NCBI GenBank assembly: GCA_963969365.1
Contig: OZ017750.1
Coordinates: 3,038,001 to 3,102,000 of the forward strand
From: Asterochloris sp. CNOR1
Lineage: Eukaryota > Chlorophyta > Trebouxiophyceae > Trebouxiales > Trebouxiaceae
Length of the DNA: 64,000 bases
Reading direction: 5' to 3'
In this document: positions 33,061-45,400 of the stretch, piece after piece
Numbering within the stretch: the first letter of the stretch is position 1
Layout of the letters: each line of letters begins with the position of its first letter
Translations under genes and position numbers: made by a program
The notes under the pieces: generated by a model
Told to the model about the DNA's origin: nothing
Databases searched by the model: none
Seen by the model: the letters and a program-made list of their open reading frames with translations, nothing else

Positions 33061-35826
33061 ATGTATGAGCAACAGTGGAACAGCAATGCATCGCGCAGCG
33101 ATGACAAGCTGGGGAAGGTCGTGAGGGATCCCCTGCTGACACTGAGCCGATGGATCAAGCAGCGCAGTCAACAGGAGAAAATGGCAATGGCAGTGGCTGG
33201 AGGCATTCTGGTGACCCTGCAGCAGTGGAGTGCTTTGCAGTTGCTGTAGCCGATCAGGGGCCCCTCCCTCCTCAGAGGCGGGGTACTTATGATGCTGTGT
33301 CCTGGTGTGGCAGCATCGCCCGCACTGCACTCAAGCATCACAACTTGTGCTGTCAAAGGCCCAAGAATTCCTGGCAGCTGTTGTCGTAGCTTGGTGCCTG
33401 AATGCCGGCATCACGTGTGCCACGGCGTCAGTGCAGTTCTTTCCCAAGGTTTGTCTGGCAGCATTGGCCGCTAACAGCTTGCCACCCTGCAGTGCGACTT
33501 CTGCAGGTCCTGGGTGTCCTCGCAGCCGCCAGCACAGCGTGAACGGGCTGAACAGGACTGAGGCATGGCTCTCGACAAGCAAAGCTGGCACCTGACAGTG
33601 CACTTGTGCAGTGCCCAGGCTGACAGCCTAGCCTGCCCTATCTGCAGTGCCTGGTCCTCATGTGGCTGGTCATTGAGGACCATGACAACCTGTTCATCAT
33701 GGCAGAGAGCGTGCACTTCCTGGGCATTGCCATCCTGGGCTACAAGCTCATCAGCAAGCGCAACGCAGGCGGTGAGCTCAGCAACTCTGCATGAACATGC
33801 CTGACGGACAAGCTCTGAATGTGGAGGCTGCTTTCAAGCTGTTTGCTTGCTGGGCTGCGCCCAGGCAGTGAACGCTGCCAAAGGGCAGGCAGTGACCTGG
33901 AATCCTAGCCCTGCATGCTTGCTGCTGGACCAGGAGACATGCGCTGTGCATCAAGGATGCAGCTGTTGGGTATCAGGTTCTGTCGTGCGCGTCATGCTGG
34001 CGCAGCATCTGACTGTGCAACAGCAGTGGTGTGGACGGTGGGCTGAGCTGGACCGCATGAGTGCACTGGCTGCCTGCAGGCCTGTCGCTTCAGTCCCAAT
34101 ACCTCACTGGCCTCTTCCTGGGAGTAAGACTCTTCTGCAGGTGAGGTGACAGGCTGTTGCCGGCCATGCCTGCTCTTCGCTGTCACGAACCAGGCAGTCA
34201 GCTGCGAGATGTGCACCATGTGCATGCTAGCACCTGCCTCCACATTGTTGTAGACATTCAGTGCTGGTCAGTTGAGTGCTTCCCTCCTGCTGTCTCAAGA
34301 CTGCCCTGCCCTGCTCGGGAGCTTCACAACCGTGTATGAAATGTACACCTGCCTGTCAGATTGCTGTCATAACTGGTCAGGACCTGAATACATCAAGCAG
34401 GACTGGGCGCCTGATCCTGCTCCACCTGGCGGCTTGTACTGTTGCCTGCTATGTCAATCGCTCCTGGCTGCTCTGCAGCTTCGTGACGGCACATACAACC
34501 ACCGCCTGCTCTGCTGTGCATTCACCTTTTGCCTGCTGACACTCCCGCCCCTGCCCTGCAGCTTCATGATGGAGTATGACATCCACACTCTCCTCGACTT
34601 CCTGACCCTGCTGGCCACTGTGTGGGTCATCTACATGCTGCGTTTCCCCCTGCGCAGCAGCTACCAGGACAAGGAGGACAGTCTCAAGTTCTATTTTGTG
34701 GTAAGTCTGGTGGAGGGGCTGCTTTGCTGCACAGGTGGAGCGATGCAGCCTCCCGCATGTGCGCTGCGGTGCAGCAGCGCTGCTTTACTATTGTGCAGGA
34801 GTTTACCTCACACTGCTGCTTTGCCACTGGGTGATGTCTTCAAAGTACATGGCACTCGAGCAGCAGACGCTGCTGCTGCTGTTCAGCAATGCCTGGCTTG
34901 CAGCTATGACAAAGTGTGAGCAAGCTCAGGCCAGCTCACTAGCACTGCATTGACCTGTTCCCTTGTGCCTGTAGGCTGTGCCATGCTTAGTGCTGGCATT
35001 CATTGCCAAGCCTATCACACGGCATCACTATGTCTTCAGGGTGAGCTTGCATCTGCTCCCAGCTGTGTCAAGCTCATGCTTGCTGCACCCTCTGTCAGCA
35101 CTGCTGCATCAGGCTTGATGTGCCCATGCTCTCAGCGCATCTTTGACGGCACCCCGTGGTTCATGCTGTGTCCAAACCCCAAATCCATGACATGAGCCCC
35201 CAGGCAAATCTTGGCTGCCAGCCAGTGGACCCCACTCTGCATGCTCTTGCTCTGCCTGCTGTGTTCAAGACCTCACCGGGTCACAGTCACTTGTGTTTTG
35301 ACTGTCTCCTGCTACAGGTCTTGTGGGCCATGTGCGTCTACCTCGAGGCGCTGTCAGTGCTGCCCCAGCTGCGCATGATGCAGCAGGCCAAGGTGGTTGA
35401 GAAATTCACAGCCCACTACGTTTTTGCTTTGGGGGTGGCTCGCTTCATCAGCTGCGCCCACTGGCTCCTCCAGATCATCGATGGCAACTCTTTCTTGCTC
35501 AAGGCCATTGGCAGCGGGCTCTGGCCGGCCATGGTGCTTCTGTCGGAAGTGGTGCAGACAGGCATACTGGCAGACTTCTGGTGAGTGTCGCTGGGCGCTG
35601 GGCGCTGGGCGCTGGGCTGCTTGAAGATGTGCTGTCTGTCGAGCCCTGCAGGGTGTGCTCCTTAGTGGGCTGTCTTAGTGGGCCCACTGTCTACCTATGT
35701 CTGAACGTCAATGTGCCAAATGTGCTGCCTCTGTAAACTTGTGTTGTTTCTGGATGCAGTTTTTACTACGTCAAATCTTATGCCGAGGGCACAGGCGTTA
35801 TTCATCTCGCTGCTGGCATTGTCTGA
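33061..35826 (+). CDS. ERD2-like (KDEL-receptor family) seven-TM protein
   Basis: Seven exons join in phase: 33061-33210, 33648-33771, 34080-34140, 34562-34700, 34975-35040, 35318-35580 and 35760-35826 (TGA). The product aligns along its whole length with the plant ERD2-like protein: IEDHDNLFIMAESVHFLGIA, GLSLQSQYLTGLFLGVRLFC, MMEYDIHTLLDFLTLLATVW, VYLEALSVLPQLRMMQQAKV, TAHYVFALGVARFISCAHW, ending LADFCFYYVKSYAEG. Classical ERD2 retrieves HDEL/KDEL cargo from Golgi to ER; this longer N-terminal subtype (cytosolic basic leader RDPLLTLSRWIKQRSQQEK) is less studied, and its ligand should not be assumed. The start was chosen at the first Met that keeps that leader. Confidence 0.92.
35590..35617 (+). 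repeat. (GCTGGGC)4 microsatellite
   Basis: Four exact 7-bp units just inside the last intron of the ERD2-like gene, beginning 10 nt after its 5' splice site. Confidence 0.9.
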
Positions 35827-36209
35827 AGCATGAAGTCAATGTACGTGCCTTTGGATAGGTTGAAAAGTTTCAGTTGAAAGCTTCAGTTGGGGGAAAAGGT
35901 TTCAGCTGATCCGGCAAAGAATTTGTTCAGAGGGGCCAGGGCCATAGCATATTGCTCAGCACATCGCTCATGGGGCCGGCAAGCCTGTACTTACAGCCAC
36001 ACTCAGGCAGGCTTCAGGCTCTCGGCGTCGTGCCTTACGCCCACCAGGGGCAGATCCAGCACATTGCCAGCGGGACAAGCCTCTGGTGAGCAGCAGCCAG
36101 GGTGCCCCTTGTGGCCAGCCCGCTGATCCCCACCTGTCCTCTGCTGCATTGATGCAGCCTCCTTGCACAGTGTTAAGCAGATGAGACCCCCACAGCTCCT
36201 GGCTGGGCT
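35827..36209. other. Convergent 3' intergenic space
   Basis: About 380 bp between the ERD2-like and LYRM1-like stop codons. It contains short imperfect TTCAGTTG repeats near 35868-35912 and otherwise nothing recognisable. Confidence 0.45.
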
Positions 36210-36915
36210 TCATCCCGAAGGGTCATGTCCCTGCATTTTCTGCACAGCAAGAAAGGCAGGAACCACTTCTTGAGCCTGCTGGTCCTACCAATGACACTGA
36301 CAAGGGCAGCATAGCATGATCTGGGCTCACGGCTCGCCCAGTGATGACAGCTCAACAACATAATGCTTCTGCTGGATGTCGGCTTACCTGTCGCCGCCGC
36401 GCCATTGCAGCTGCAAGCTTGGGGTCCTTCACAGGGGCATCTCCAGCTGAAGCGCTGCTTGGCTTGCGAATGTACTTGCTCTGCAGGCAGACGTCAAGAA
36501 TGACATGGGTGTCTGTGCTGCTTTGATGAATGCCATGGCTGACGCCAGGTGGACTTCACCTGGTCTTTGTGCTCTAGGCGTGGATATGGAATGCCCCACT
36601 GTCTGGCGTATTGCAGCCTCATCTCGCCCTCCCTGATCTGCAGCCAGTGGGTGCGCTCAGTGGCCATCATCTCTGCCGCCAGTGTCTGTTAAGCATCAGG
36701 AGGAGATGCCTTGTCAGCTTGTCAGAACAATGGCAGCCTGCCTGTTCATCAATATCAAGGGCTTCAGATGTGGTCTTGTTGCCTTTGAAAGCTTGCTGGG
36801 CTTCTTTGAAGATATACCGCTGCTCTTCCCCTGAATGTCCCCAACCTCTCCCAAGCTTCATGATCTGTCTGTAGAGTTGCAGCACCCTCTGCCTGGATCC
36901 AGCATAAGGCGACAT
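36210..36915 (-). CDS. LYR-motif protein, LYRM1-like
   Basis: Four exons: 36915-36742, 36685-36560, 36480-36388 and 36239-36210. It starts MSPYAGSRQRVLQLYRQIMK, with the LYR tripeptide in the usual place after about 13 residues. Then come RYIFKEAQQAFKGNK (LYRM1: QYILNEARTLFRKNK) and RQWGIPYPRLEH (LYRM1: HYKIPYPRPIH), which fixes the subfamily. LYR proteins are small mitochondrial adaptors that bind acyl-carrier protein and assist Fe-S or respiratory-complex assembly. Intron 1 is only 56 nt and uses a GC donor. The C-terminus in phase 0 ends KMQGHDPSG. It shares a 135-bp head-to-head promoter with the LENG1-like gene. Confidence 0.85.
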
Positions 36916-37050
36916 GGTGCTTCTCTGGCCAGCTAGGCGGTCTGACTGCCGCAGCTGGTCAAAGGGCCCACAGCTGAAAGTGAAGCTGAGCGAGAATTGC
37001 ACGGCAAGGCTTCTGATCCAGTTCAGTGGTCAGGAGCAGGACATTGAGCG
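36916..37050. promoter_or_regulatory. 135-bp bidirectional promoter (LYRM1-like / LENG1-like)
   Basis: Only 135 bp separate two divergent start codons, so 5' UTRs and core promoters must share this space. No TATA box is evident. Confidence 0.55.
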
Positions 37051-39250
37051 ATGGGTGGCCATGGTGGCCTCAACATCCTTCCCCAGAAAAGATGGAATGG
37101 TGAGCATCTGCAAGCTGCTATGCGTGAGTCATGTCATAGTAGAACAACCTCTGACAGTGCCTTGTTGTTGCAGTCTATGGGAGAGAGAATCGGCTCAAGG
37201 TGGCAAGAGACGAGGCTGCATATGAGGAGGAGCAGCAGGCCAAGCGTGCCAAGCACCAGAAGGTGGCATACAGCTTGCAGCTTCTGTTCTGCACTGTTGC
37301 ACTGCTGCCTCCACTTGAGCTGAGCTTGATGGGGCATGCGCCTTGCTCTTGACTGGCTCACTTTGTTGGCCTGCAGGCAGAGCAGGAGCATCGCAGGCAG
37401 CAGCTGCTGCAGCGAGCACGGCAGAAGTATGGGGTGAGCGCTGTGCTGAGCATGCCTGTGCCGTGTTTCAGGCTGGCCCTCAGCTGCAAGCCGTTGCAAG
37501 GCGTCCCCTGATCACAGAACCCGATGCCTGCTTTTGCGCATTGCCTTGCGCTCGCACCCACACCACCCTCTGATGGAGTCTGAGTGCAGACCGTTACCTG
37601 TTGACTGCCCTGCAGACCGAGGAGAGCAGCTCAGACGTTGCTGCCCTTGCTGCACCAGCTGCAAGCAAGGAGGCAGCCACAGAGCAGCCCGCTTTGCTCA
37701 CAGCAGCAGCATCTTGCAGCAGCTCTGAAGCAGGCCGCCCACTGGCTGCCACAGAGGCTCCTGCAGAGGACAGTGCTGTCGTGAAGGCGCCCGAAGAGGG
37801 GCAGGGCCTCTTGCAGCACATCAACTTCTGGCAGCAGGATGAGCTCCGCCTGGAGCACCCTGAAGTGCAGGTTGGGGCCTGCCAGCGTGTGTCGCGCAGA
37901 TGCATGCCGGGGCTAGTCATCATTGTGGCTGCAGCACATCGACTTCTGGCAGCTGGTGGGTGCTGGGCACTCCAGCCCCCCATGACCCTTTTCTCTTGAT
38001 GAAGGCAGCATGGGGCTGTGCAGCTGCCAGGTTCAAAATGTGCCTCAGGCTGGGGCCAGGTTGTCATAGGCTGTCATGGTGCAACCTCCCTATTTTGTTT
38101 GCTGACAAGTTGCTGCAGGGTGTGCCTGTTATCCAGCGGACATCGCAATGTGCGGGATCTGCAGGCTGCAAAGCAGCTGCAGACTAGGCCAAAATTTGCC
38201 CCCGCAGTCCTGCACTTGTTGGACAAGCAGCTGAAGGCTGCATGCAACTGGTAGCACATCATGCAGGGCGCCTGTTGTGCAGGCTGAGAAGCGGCTGCAG
38301 GACAAGTCACGTGGCAAGAAGGACACACAGACCAGCGATGCACGTTTTGATGCCTCGTTTGAGCTCGGACACCGCATGCGCGGCAAGGATGCAAAGGTCG
38401 GCTGTGCACTTGAGCAGCAAAGCTGCGCAGCCGGACTGGTTCGCCCCTGCCCAGAGCTGAAACTGCTTTGGCAGCTGCCTTCACAGGCTACTGCATACTG
38501 TTTGACTGCAGTGTTTGCCCATGTCCATGTCGAGCACGCCTTGTATATATCAGAAGCGTCCCAGGCAGCAGCAGTCCAAGTCTGAGCCGCAGCTGCGTGC
38601 TTTTCATGTAATTGCAATTGCAAGATACCGTTGCTGCATGGGAGTCACTGAGTGCACAGTTCAGTGGTTGCACCCAAAATTGGCAGCATGAAGCCCATCC
38701 AGTGTGTGGCCTGAGCCTGTTGTTTCAGTTGTCTGACACTGATGCGTTGTGCTGCAGCCATGGGCTGTCAGTGAACAGCCCACGCTGCACTCTGAGTGAG
38801 TGGACTGGACCGGGATCAGTACCATCGACCTGATAATCTGTCTGTGATGCGTTACAGCCATGGTCTATATGTCAGGTGTCCATGCTGCCCTGAAAGGCAG
38901 CCAGACTGGGCCTGGGCCACTCCGACAACTGAAAGTGCTTCACTGCGCTGCAGCCGTGGTATGTCAGCGAGGGGTCCACGCTGCCCTCAGAGGCAGATGA
39001 AGCCAGGCTGCAGAGCCAGGACCCAGCCTTCAATGCAGGCAGGCTTGGCTCCCTCAGAGACCAGCGCCACCCCAAGAGTAGGAAAAAGCACCACGAGGTG
39101 AAGCACAAAAAGCAGAAGGCTCCTGGCAAAGCAGAGAGCGATGCGGCTCTGGAGCGCCTGCGGCTTGAAAGGAGGCAGAGAGAGGCTGCTGAGCACCAGC
39201 GCCAGCAGGGACTGCTGTCAGGACAGCAGCGAGTACGAGCGCCAGCCTGA
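37051..39250 (+). CDS. LENG1-like protein with CIR N-terminal domain
   Basis: Exons in phase: 37051-37099, 37174-37262, 37377-37433, 37616-37870, 38283-38396 and about 38990-39250. The first two encode GLNILPQKRWN|VYGRENRLKVARDEAAYEEE, the CIR_N signature of spliceosome-associated proteins (LENG1, CWC25 and relatives). The third is coiled-coil (EHRRQQLLQRARQKYG) and the fourth ends in LLQHINFWQQDEL. The last is strongly basic (KSRKKHHEVKHKKQK) and then LERLRLERRQREAAEH, like the C-terminal LRAERLRREAAER of LENG1. A nuclear pre-mRNA-splicing role is inferred. The final exon could be spliced further, since an RYNxxFNP-like tail expected in the family is absent before the 39248 stop. Confidence 0.8.
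38725..39005 (+). repeat. Three degenerate copies of the LENG1-like last acceptor
   Basis: Blocks at about 38730-38800, 38832-38905 and 38935-39000 share GATGCGTT/GTGCTTCA, then GCAGCCATGG-like, TGTCAG and CACGCTGC. The third carries the real acceptor region of the last exon; the first two lie in the intron before it. Confidence 0.55.
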
Positions 39251-39403
39251 CATTCCATGCTGGGCTTCTGCAGGCAGGCCTGTTGTTGAATTTCAACCCA
39301 CGTGAACCCAACAATGACCACTTCATGTCTCCATTTCATGACAATTAGCTAGCCTTTCGCTGAATCAGCATATGTTAAGCAAGTCTCATTCTGCACCAGT
39401 CAT

Positions 39404-42400
39404 TCATTCTGTGTTCACCCGCCTGTGGCACTCCTCGTACAGGATGAACAATCTTTCAATGGCTCGATCTGCCAGTCTGGTGGCCACACAGGAGGTTAGC
39501 CGGATAGCCTCCAGCACATGGCGCTCTGCAATCATTTGACATGCCACCTTGGCCAGACTGATGACCTGACCAATGAAGACGCCTGCAACTGCGACCTGTA
39601 GCACAAGATAGTGAGAGAAACTTGCCCATAAGATAGGAAGCCTGTGTGAGCTCACAGCTGTCTTGTCGCCACCAACCTTGCAGGCTTCTGCCAGATGGCC
39701 TCCAGAGATGAGCGAGGCACAGGCCTCTGCGAGAAGGGCAGTTTGTCCATGGTATTCCACCAGGCTGTGGATGAGCGGCAGGATCAGGTGCACCCTCCCC
39801 TTCTGGGCAGCCCTGATGACCACGGCAGCGCACATCTTGGTGGCCTCACAAGCTCTGCAGCACAGCAAGGACTGACCTCGAGACCATCACAGTGCTTAAG
39901 AAAGCAGCTCACAAAGCAAGGGTGTCTTGCAGGCAGGCTATGCCACGCGTGCAAAGGGCTACCATGTGTGTCTGTTAGCCAAGCGCTGGCCTTGACACGC
40001 AGCAGACAATGTATACCAGAGCATGTGACAATATACCACAGTGTGAGGTCTGTAGCTCAGCAGGGGCCTTTTGGCTGCGTAGCAGCCTGAGTGCATCAAC
40101 GTCAGGTACTGAGTACCCATCTGCTCTTCTGCACCACGGCTGCTGCCGGTCCAGCCAGTCACTTTGGCTGGTGCCGCGTCAGCAGCACAGCACCAGCAGG
40201 ATGCAGCCTCAGCTTACAATGTGTACACAGCTGAGCTGCCCTCCTGCACCCCGCCGTGGCCAGCCCTGGCCTGTGCGGCAGCCTGGTGCCGCTTGAGCAG
40301 CTCAAAAACCCCCCTGCCTCAGCTTACCTGCCCTCCCGCACCATGGCTGCAGTCAGCCCCGCCAGGTACTCTGAGGCTGCCTCCTGCCGCCCCAGCATCA
40401 CCAGCGCCAGCTCAGCCACGGCGCCAGCGTGTCCCGTTGCCCCCAGTGCCGCGACAGACAGCACCAGCAGGCTCCTGACAACAGGGTCCCCGCTCCGGAG
40501 CAGCAGCAGGGTGAGGTCTGCCAGGGGGTCAGCCTCTGCTGCGCTGACTGCCAGGGGCACCAAGGCTATCATCACCTGTAGGACACCAGAGGAGCAGTTG
40601 CATTACAGGCAGACCAGGCTGTGCCACCTTGCGAAGGCAGAGCAGGGACCACCACAGGCAGAGCAGGCTGTGCTACCCTGCAAGGGCAGAGCAAGCAGTA
40701 CCACAGCAAGGGAAGGGGCACCAGCGCCACAGGCACAACAGACTGTACCTGGTGAGCATGAGCAGAGTAAGCAGCACCACAAGAACTTTCAGCAGAGCAC
40801 CTCCGAAGCCCCAAACTGCAGACGTCAGCACAGCATGCGGAGCAGTTGACACACATGCACCAGTGCTGTGCTGACTTGACTTTGACTTATCCTGCAAGCA
40901 CATGAGTGTCAGTGTGCACCAGGGGCTTGGCTGGGAGCAGTGCCCAATGCATTGCTCAAGGTGCCAGAAGCCTGTTGCGACGCCCAGCCACCGGGAAGCA
41001 GCAGCCATCTGCACTGCTGACCTGCTGTGCCTCACGCGATGGCCCCCAGCAGGCTGCTGTGCCGACACCGCCATAGCTCTGCAACGCATTGCCTGAGGAT
41101 GAAGGCCCCAAGCAGCCTCCCAGCCTATGATCCTGCACAGCAATGGGGTCAGTCTGCACAGATGTCATCAAATGGGCAGGGACCACGCCAGGCAGCCCAC
41201 AGCCTCCCATGCTTCACGATGCTTTTTCTTTGCACAAGATACAGTCACAGCTGGGTGGGCTTGGCCCGCGCCAGCCTCACAACCCACTAACCTGCAGAGT
41301 GGAATGGACAGCTCAGGGCGATGCAGCACCAGAGCTGATTGGATACGGCCCAGGGCCAGTATGCCAAGCCTCTTGCGCTGCAGCGAGAGCGCCAGGTCAA
41401 GGGACAGGCAGCTGCAGGAAGACCGCCAGGCTGCATGCCTGCTGCTGTGAGATGAACACGAGCCTGTGGCACAGTAGATGCAGTTGCAAGCGCTTGATGA
41501 GGGTCCCTGAGGAGCTTCTGCACCTGGTTTGGCTGAGGGCAGGGAGGAGCAGCCCTGCAGCAGTCACAGACCAAACATCCTCATCGGCAGCACCCACCTG
41601 TATTGCCGGCAGCAGCTGCTCATGCAGGTGTCCTGTGCTGCACGTGCCCTGCATCCCAGGTCTCGACGTGAGCACCTGACTGCGGGCACGATTTTCTGTT
41701 TGGCCGCACACACCTGTCACGCTGTCGGCGGCTGCCTGTGCATGTCCCCTGCGTGCGGCCAGTGCCCTGCAGCCCAGGAGCAGACACGCAGTCGCAGGCA
41801 TCTTCACACAGCATGGCAGCCCACACCTGGAGCTCAACCAGCGGCTGCTCCTGCCGTGCCGCCGGCGGCTGCGGTTCCTGCGCGTTCCCTGCCTGGCCAT
41901 TGCCCTGCAGTCCGGGAGCAGGCACCCAGCTGCGGACGCGCGCTCGCTTCACCGGATGGTCCAGCCAGCGCGCATCGTCAGACCGGGTGCACGGGCTGGG
42001 CTCGCTGAAGTCCCTCAGGTGGTTGTGTCTGCGGTGGTGCCGCTTGCTTGCCGCCAACGGGAGCCTGTCCCCAGCCACTCCCATGCCAGGCAGGTGGGCC
42101 AGGGCAATCATGATCTGCACAGACACAATGCAGGTTGTTTTTGCACCTTTGTGGGTTGGTGCCACCATCCCTCTCTGCCTGCCAATAAATTGTGGGGCAC
42201 TGCTTGTTGGCAGGTTCGCCAGTTTGCATGTGCACACAAGACGAGCCAGGGTGACAGGATGCACAGGGCAGCCGTCAAGCAGAGTGGCCGCAGCACTGTG
42301 GGCAAGCTAAGCAGGACATATGCCAGTGACGCAGCTGTCTCATGGAGACATGGCAGCCACACAGGAAAGAAGGTTCAGGGGACAAAAGTTGCAGATGCCT

Positions 42401-45400
42401 GCTACTTGTCAAACTCTCAGCAGCCAGCCTCCCACCTGAAGCTGACAGTGCAGCTTGCGCTGGGCCAGCATCTCCATTGCTAGCACCAGGACGCAGGTCA
42501 GGAGACCGTTGCGGACGAGTGCAGCCACAACCTCTGCTGCGTGCTGCTGCAGGCCGGTGGCCACCATGGTGCAGGCTGCACACAAGGGAAAGGCTCAGTG
42601 AGCTGGACAGGCCAGGAATACACAGGCAGTGGTCGCGGCTGTCACCAGATCCAGCAAGTCTGGCATATTGGCCAACCTGCAGGGCTTGACACATGTGGGG
42701 ACCCAGACCAACCTAGGCATCAACTCTTCCTCTGCTGCATCACCATCTAGAATGCAGGCGGCAACGCCGCTCACAGCAACCTAATAGCACATCTGCTCAT
42801 TGAGGTGAGGCCCCCATGTGCAGGAGTGTGAGCAGAGTGTTGCTGTGCCGCAAGGAAGAATCTGGCGGGCCTTGGGTGTACGCTGCACACCGCAGGGTGG
42901 ACTCGGACATTGACAGACAGAGATGTGGGAGATGGGGAGCAGCTTGGCTACCTCGATGCAGGCTGCACATGAAGGGAAAGGTTGGGCGACAGCCAATGAA
43001 ACAGGACAAAGCTGTCCAAGCCAGAGGAGACGCGGTGGAGTGTGCATGCACAGGCTGCCACGAGATGGGGGCAGGCTCAACTAGGCAGCAGGTCTGGCGC
43101 ATCATGCACCAGCAGCAGCAGGCATGCAGCTGCAAACGCTGGCGCCAGTGCTTGCCTGCACATGCGACCAGGCCGATCTCCTGTGCCTGCACGCCCGCCA
43201 GGCAGGCGCTCTGGCTCACGTGGCAGGCAGCGCCTCGCCAACCCTGCTGCAACATGGCAGCCGTCAGCCGCGCGACCTCCCGTTCGCGCCCATGTATGAT
43301 CATGTTCCAGGCCAGGCCTGCAGTGCGGTGAGTGACGTTGCTGATAGTGAGATGAGCACTGACACCTTGAGCAGGGCTGGGAGACGGGCTGAGTGGAGGA
43401 CAGGATCATCTTCCAGGTTAGGTTTGCATTGCAGTGAGTAGAGTCGGTGGCTGTGAACTGATCAAGGTTGAAAGGTTGGCTTTGTGTAGGACAAAATCGT
43501 CATCCAGGCCAGATCTGCAGTGAAGTGTTGGCGTTGGCCAGCCATGAGCCTTGACCCACCAAGTGGGGCCAATGTTCTGTGCCTCAAAGGGTGAAGTGCA
43601 GGAAGTGTCTTGTTTGCATGAAGTGGCTGCTGCCTAAGGGCATGCGGCAGCTGTCCCCTCTAACTTCGTCTCCATTGCACTGGGTGTTTGGGGCAAAAAG
43701 TTGCTGCCTGGATGGCTTCCCAGGGCAGCCATCAGAGCACAGAGGGGTGGCCATGACTGGCCTTCAGCAGACAACCTGTCCCAACCTCTGCAGTTTGCAA
43801 TAGGCATCGGCACCAACTGACCTCCAGCAGTCTTCACATGGCCGCTGCAGGCCTGGCGGCGCACAGCTGAGGCCACCACCACCAGCAATGCTGAGTCAGA
43901 CTCTGCCACCCAGCTGGCCAGGACCTGCAGGCACCAGGGCCATGACAGCTGAATTCTCCTGTCCGAGAAGGGATCAGCATGACAGGATTCATGCCGGGCA
44001 GTTCTGTCAAGCCTGGGCAGCAGGCGCTACATCTGGACAGTGCCAGGGCGCCGTCAAGCTCTGGCTGAGGCTGCTAGGGCGCAGGCAGGCAATGGGGCAT
44101 GCAGCCCACATGAGGTGCATGTGTGGCAAGGGCAGCTGTGCCACGTTCGCGCAGTTGCCATGTGGGCATTGTTGCTGCGATATTGATCTGTAATCAGCAC
44201 CAGCTGTCTTGCACCCACCACCTGATTTCACATACCACGTGAAGAGCCCTGGTGATCAGTCTATCAGGCAGGCAGCACTGGCTAACTTGCACCTACCACA
44301 AGTTATTTCGTTTTGCACCCCCTTTGAACAAGTTGCAGTGTGTTAATCGTGACATTGCCTTTTGTCTTTGCTGAGGCTGACGCATTCTTTACCGCCTGCT
44401 GCACTGAGAAATTGTATTGCAGCTGTTGGCATTGTATATTACGTACAGAGCCCTGGCAACCGTTCTGTCAGGCAGGCAGCACTGTCTGACATGCACCCCA
44501 CAACATTGATGGGCAGTCACCCAGCCCATAGGCAGGAAGCTGCTCACCAGTGCCAGCTTGTCGCCATGCCCCTCCTGCACAGCCTGGATCCCAACCTGCG
44601 CTGCCAGCTGCCCTGCCTGATCCAGGTATGAGTGGCGCCCCATGTAGGACACGATGTCCTTTGCGGTGTCCTCGTGCCCTGCAGGGGACGGCACCCACTT
44701 GTCAAGTCACCTGGGGAAAACCCAGCTCTGGATGCAGCACATGCAGTGTGACAGTTCCTTGCCTGTCAGGACTGGACAGCTAAGCTGCAGTGTGACAGAA
44801 GCTGCCACAGCACAGATGAGCCGGCAGCAGGACGGGGCATCCCCACACTGCTGCTGGGAATGGCACAGCATGCAAGCAGCTCTGTGGCTACTGGCAGCAG
44901 CGGCCACACTGTGCTAGTGCGCAGCACGACGCGCGCTGCCTACCTGCCTCAATAATGAGCTCAAGGGCAATGCTGGCACCACACTCGGTGTGCCCGTGAT
45001 CCACCAGCCATGCATTGGCCTGACTGCAGGTCTGAATGTGGCCTGCACTCAGCATGCTTCCATGAGCCAGAATGGCGATGCCTGAGCTGCTGTCATCAGT
45101 GCAGGCCAATATGCCGTCTCAACCACTGCTCCCAGGCAGCGCCTCAGGCAATCATGGCGCCTGGCAGAGCGCAACTGCAGCATGGAAGCACGTGCTGCCT
45201 GGCACTGCCGTTGCAGCACATGAAGCAATGCAGCTCTCAGCCTCATCATTGTCGTCACCCTGCATTGCTGCAGTCAACCCGCCTCTATCCACAAGCCTGG
45301 CTATTAGTGCAGCCGCCGCATGGTCGTCGCCCTGCCGGTGCAGCAAGATCATGCAGGTGGCAATGCCGCCGGCAAGGCCTTTTCTGGGGATTGCTCCAGC

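Noticed and set aside
37905-37962. Second copy of the LENG1-like LLQHINFWQ segment
   Set aside because: A 23-nt stretch (GCAGCACATCGACTTCTGGC and on) echoes exon 4 with one mismatch, but the surrounding sequence is out of frame and lacks a paired donor. I count it as part of the echo pattern, not as an exon.
42797-43303. Reading the 168-codon minus-strand frame as one exon
   Set aside because: Only the 43320-43150 part has repeat-like helices. The rest reads through an intron with Cys/His-rich, unlikely protein and passes a better donor near 43145.
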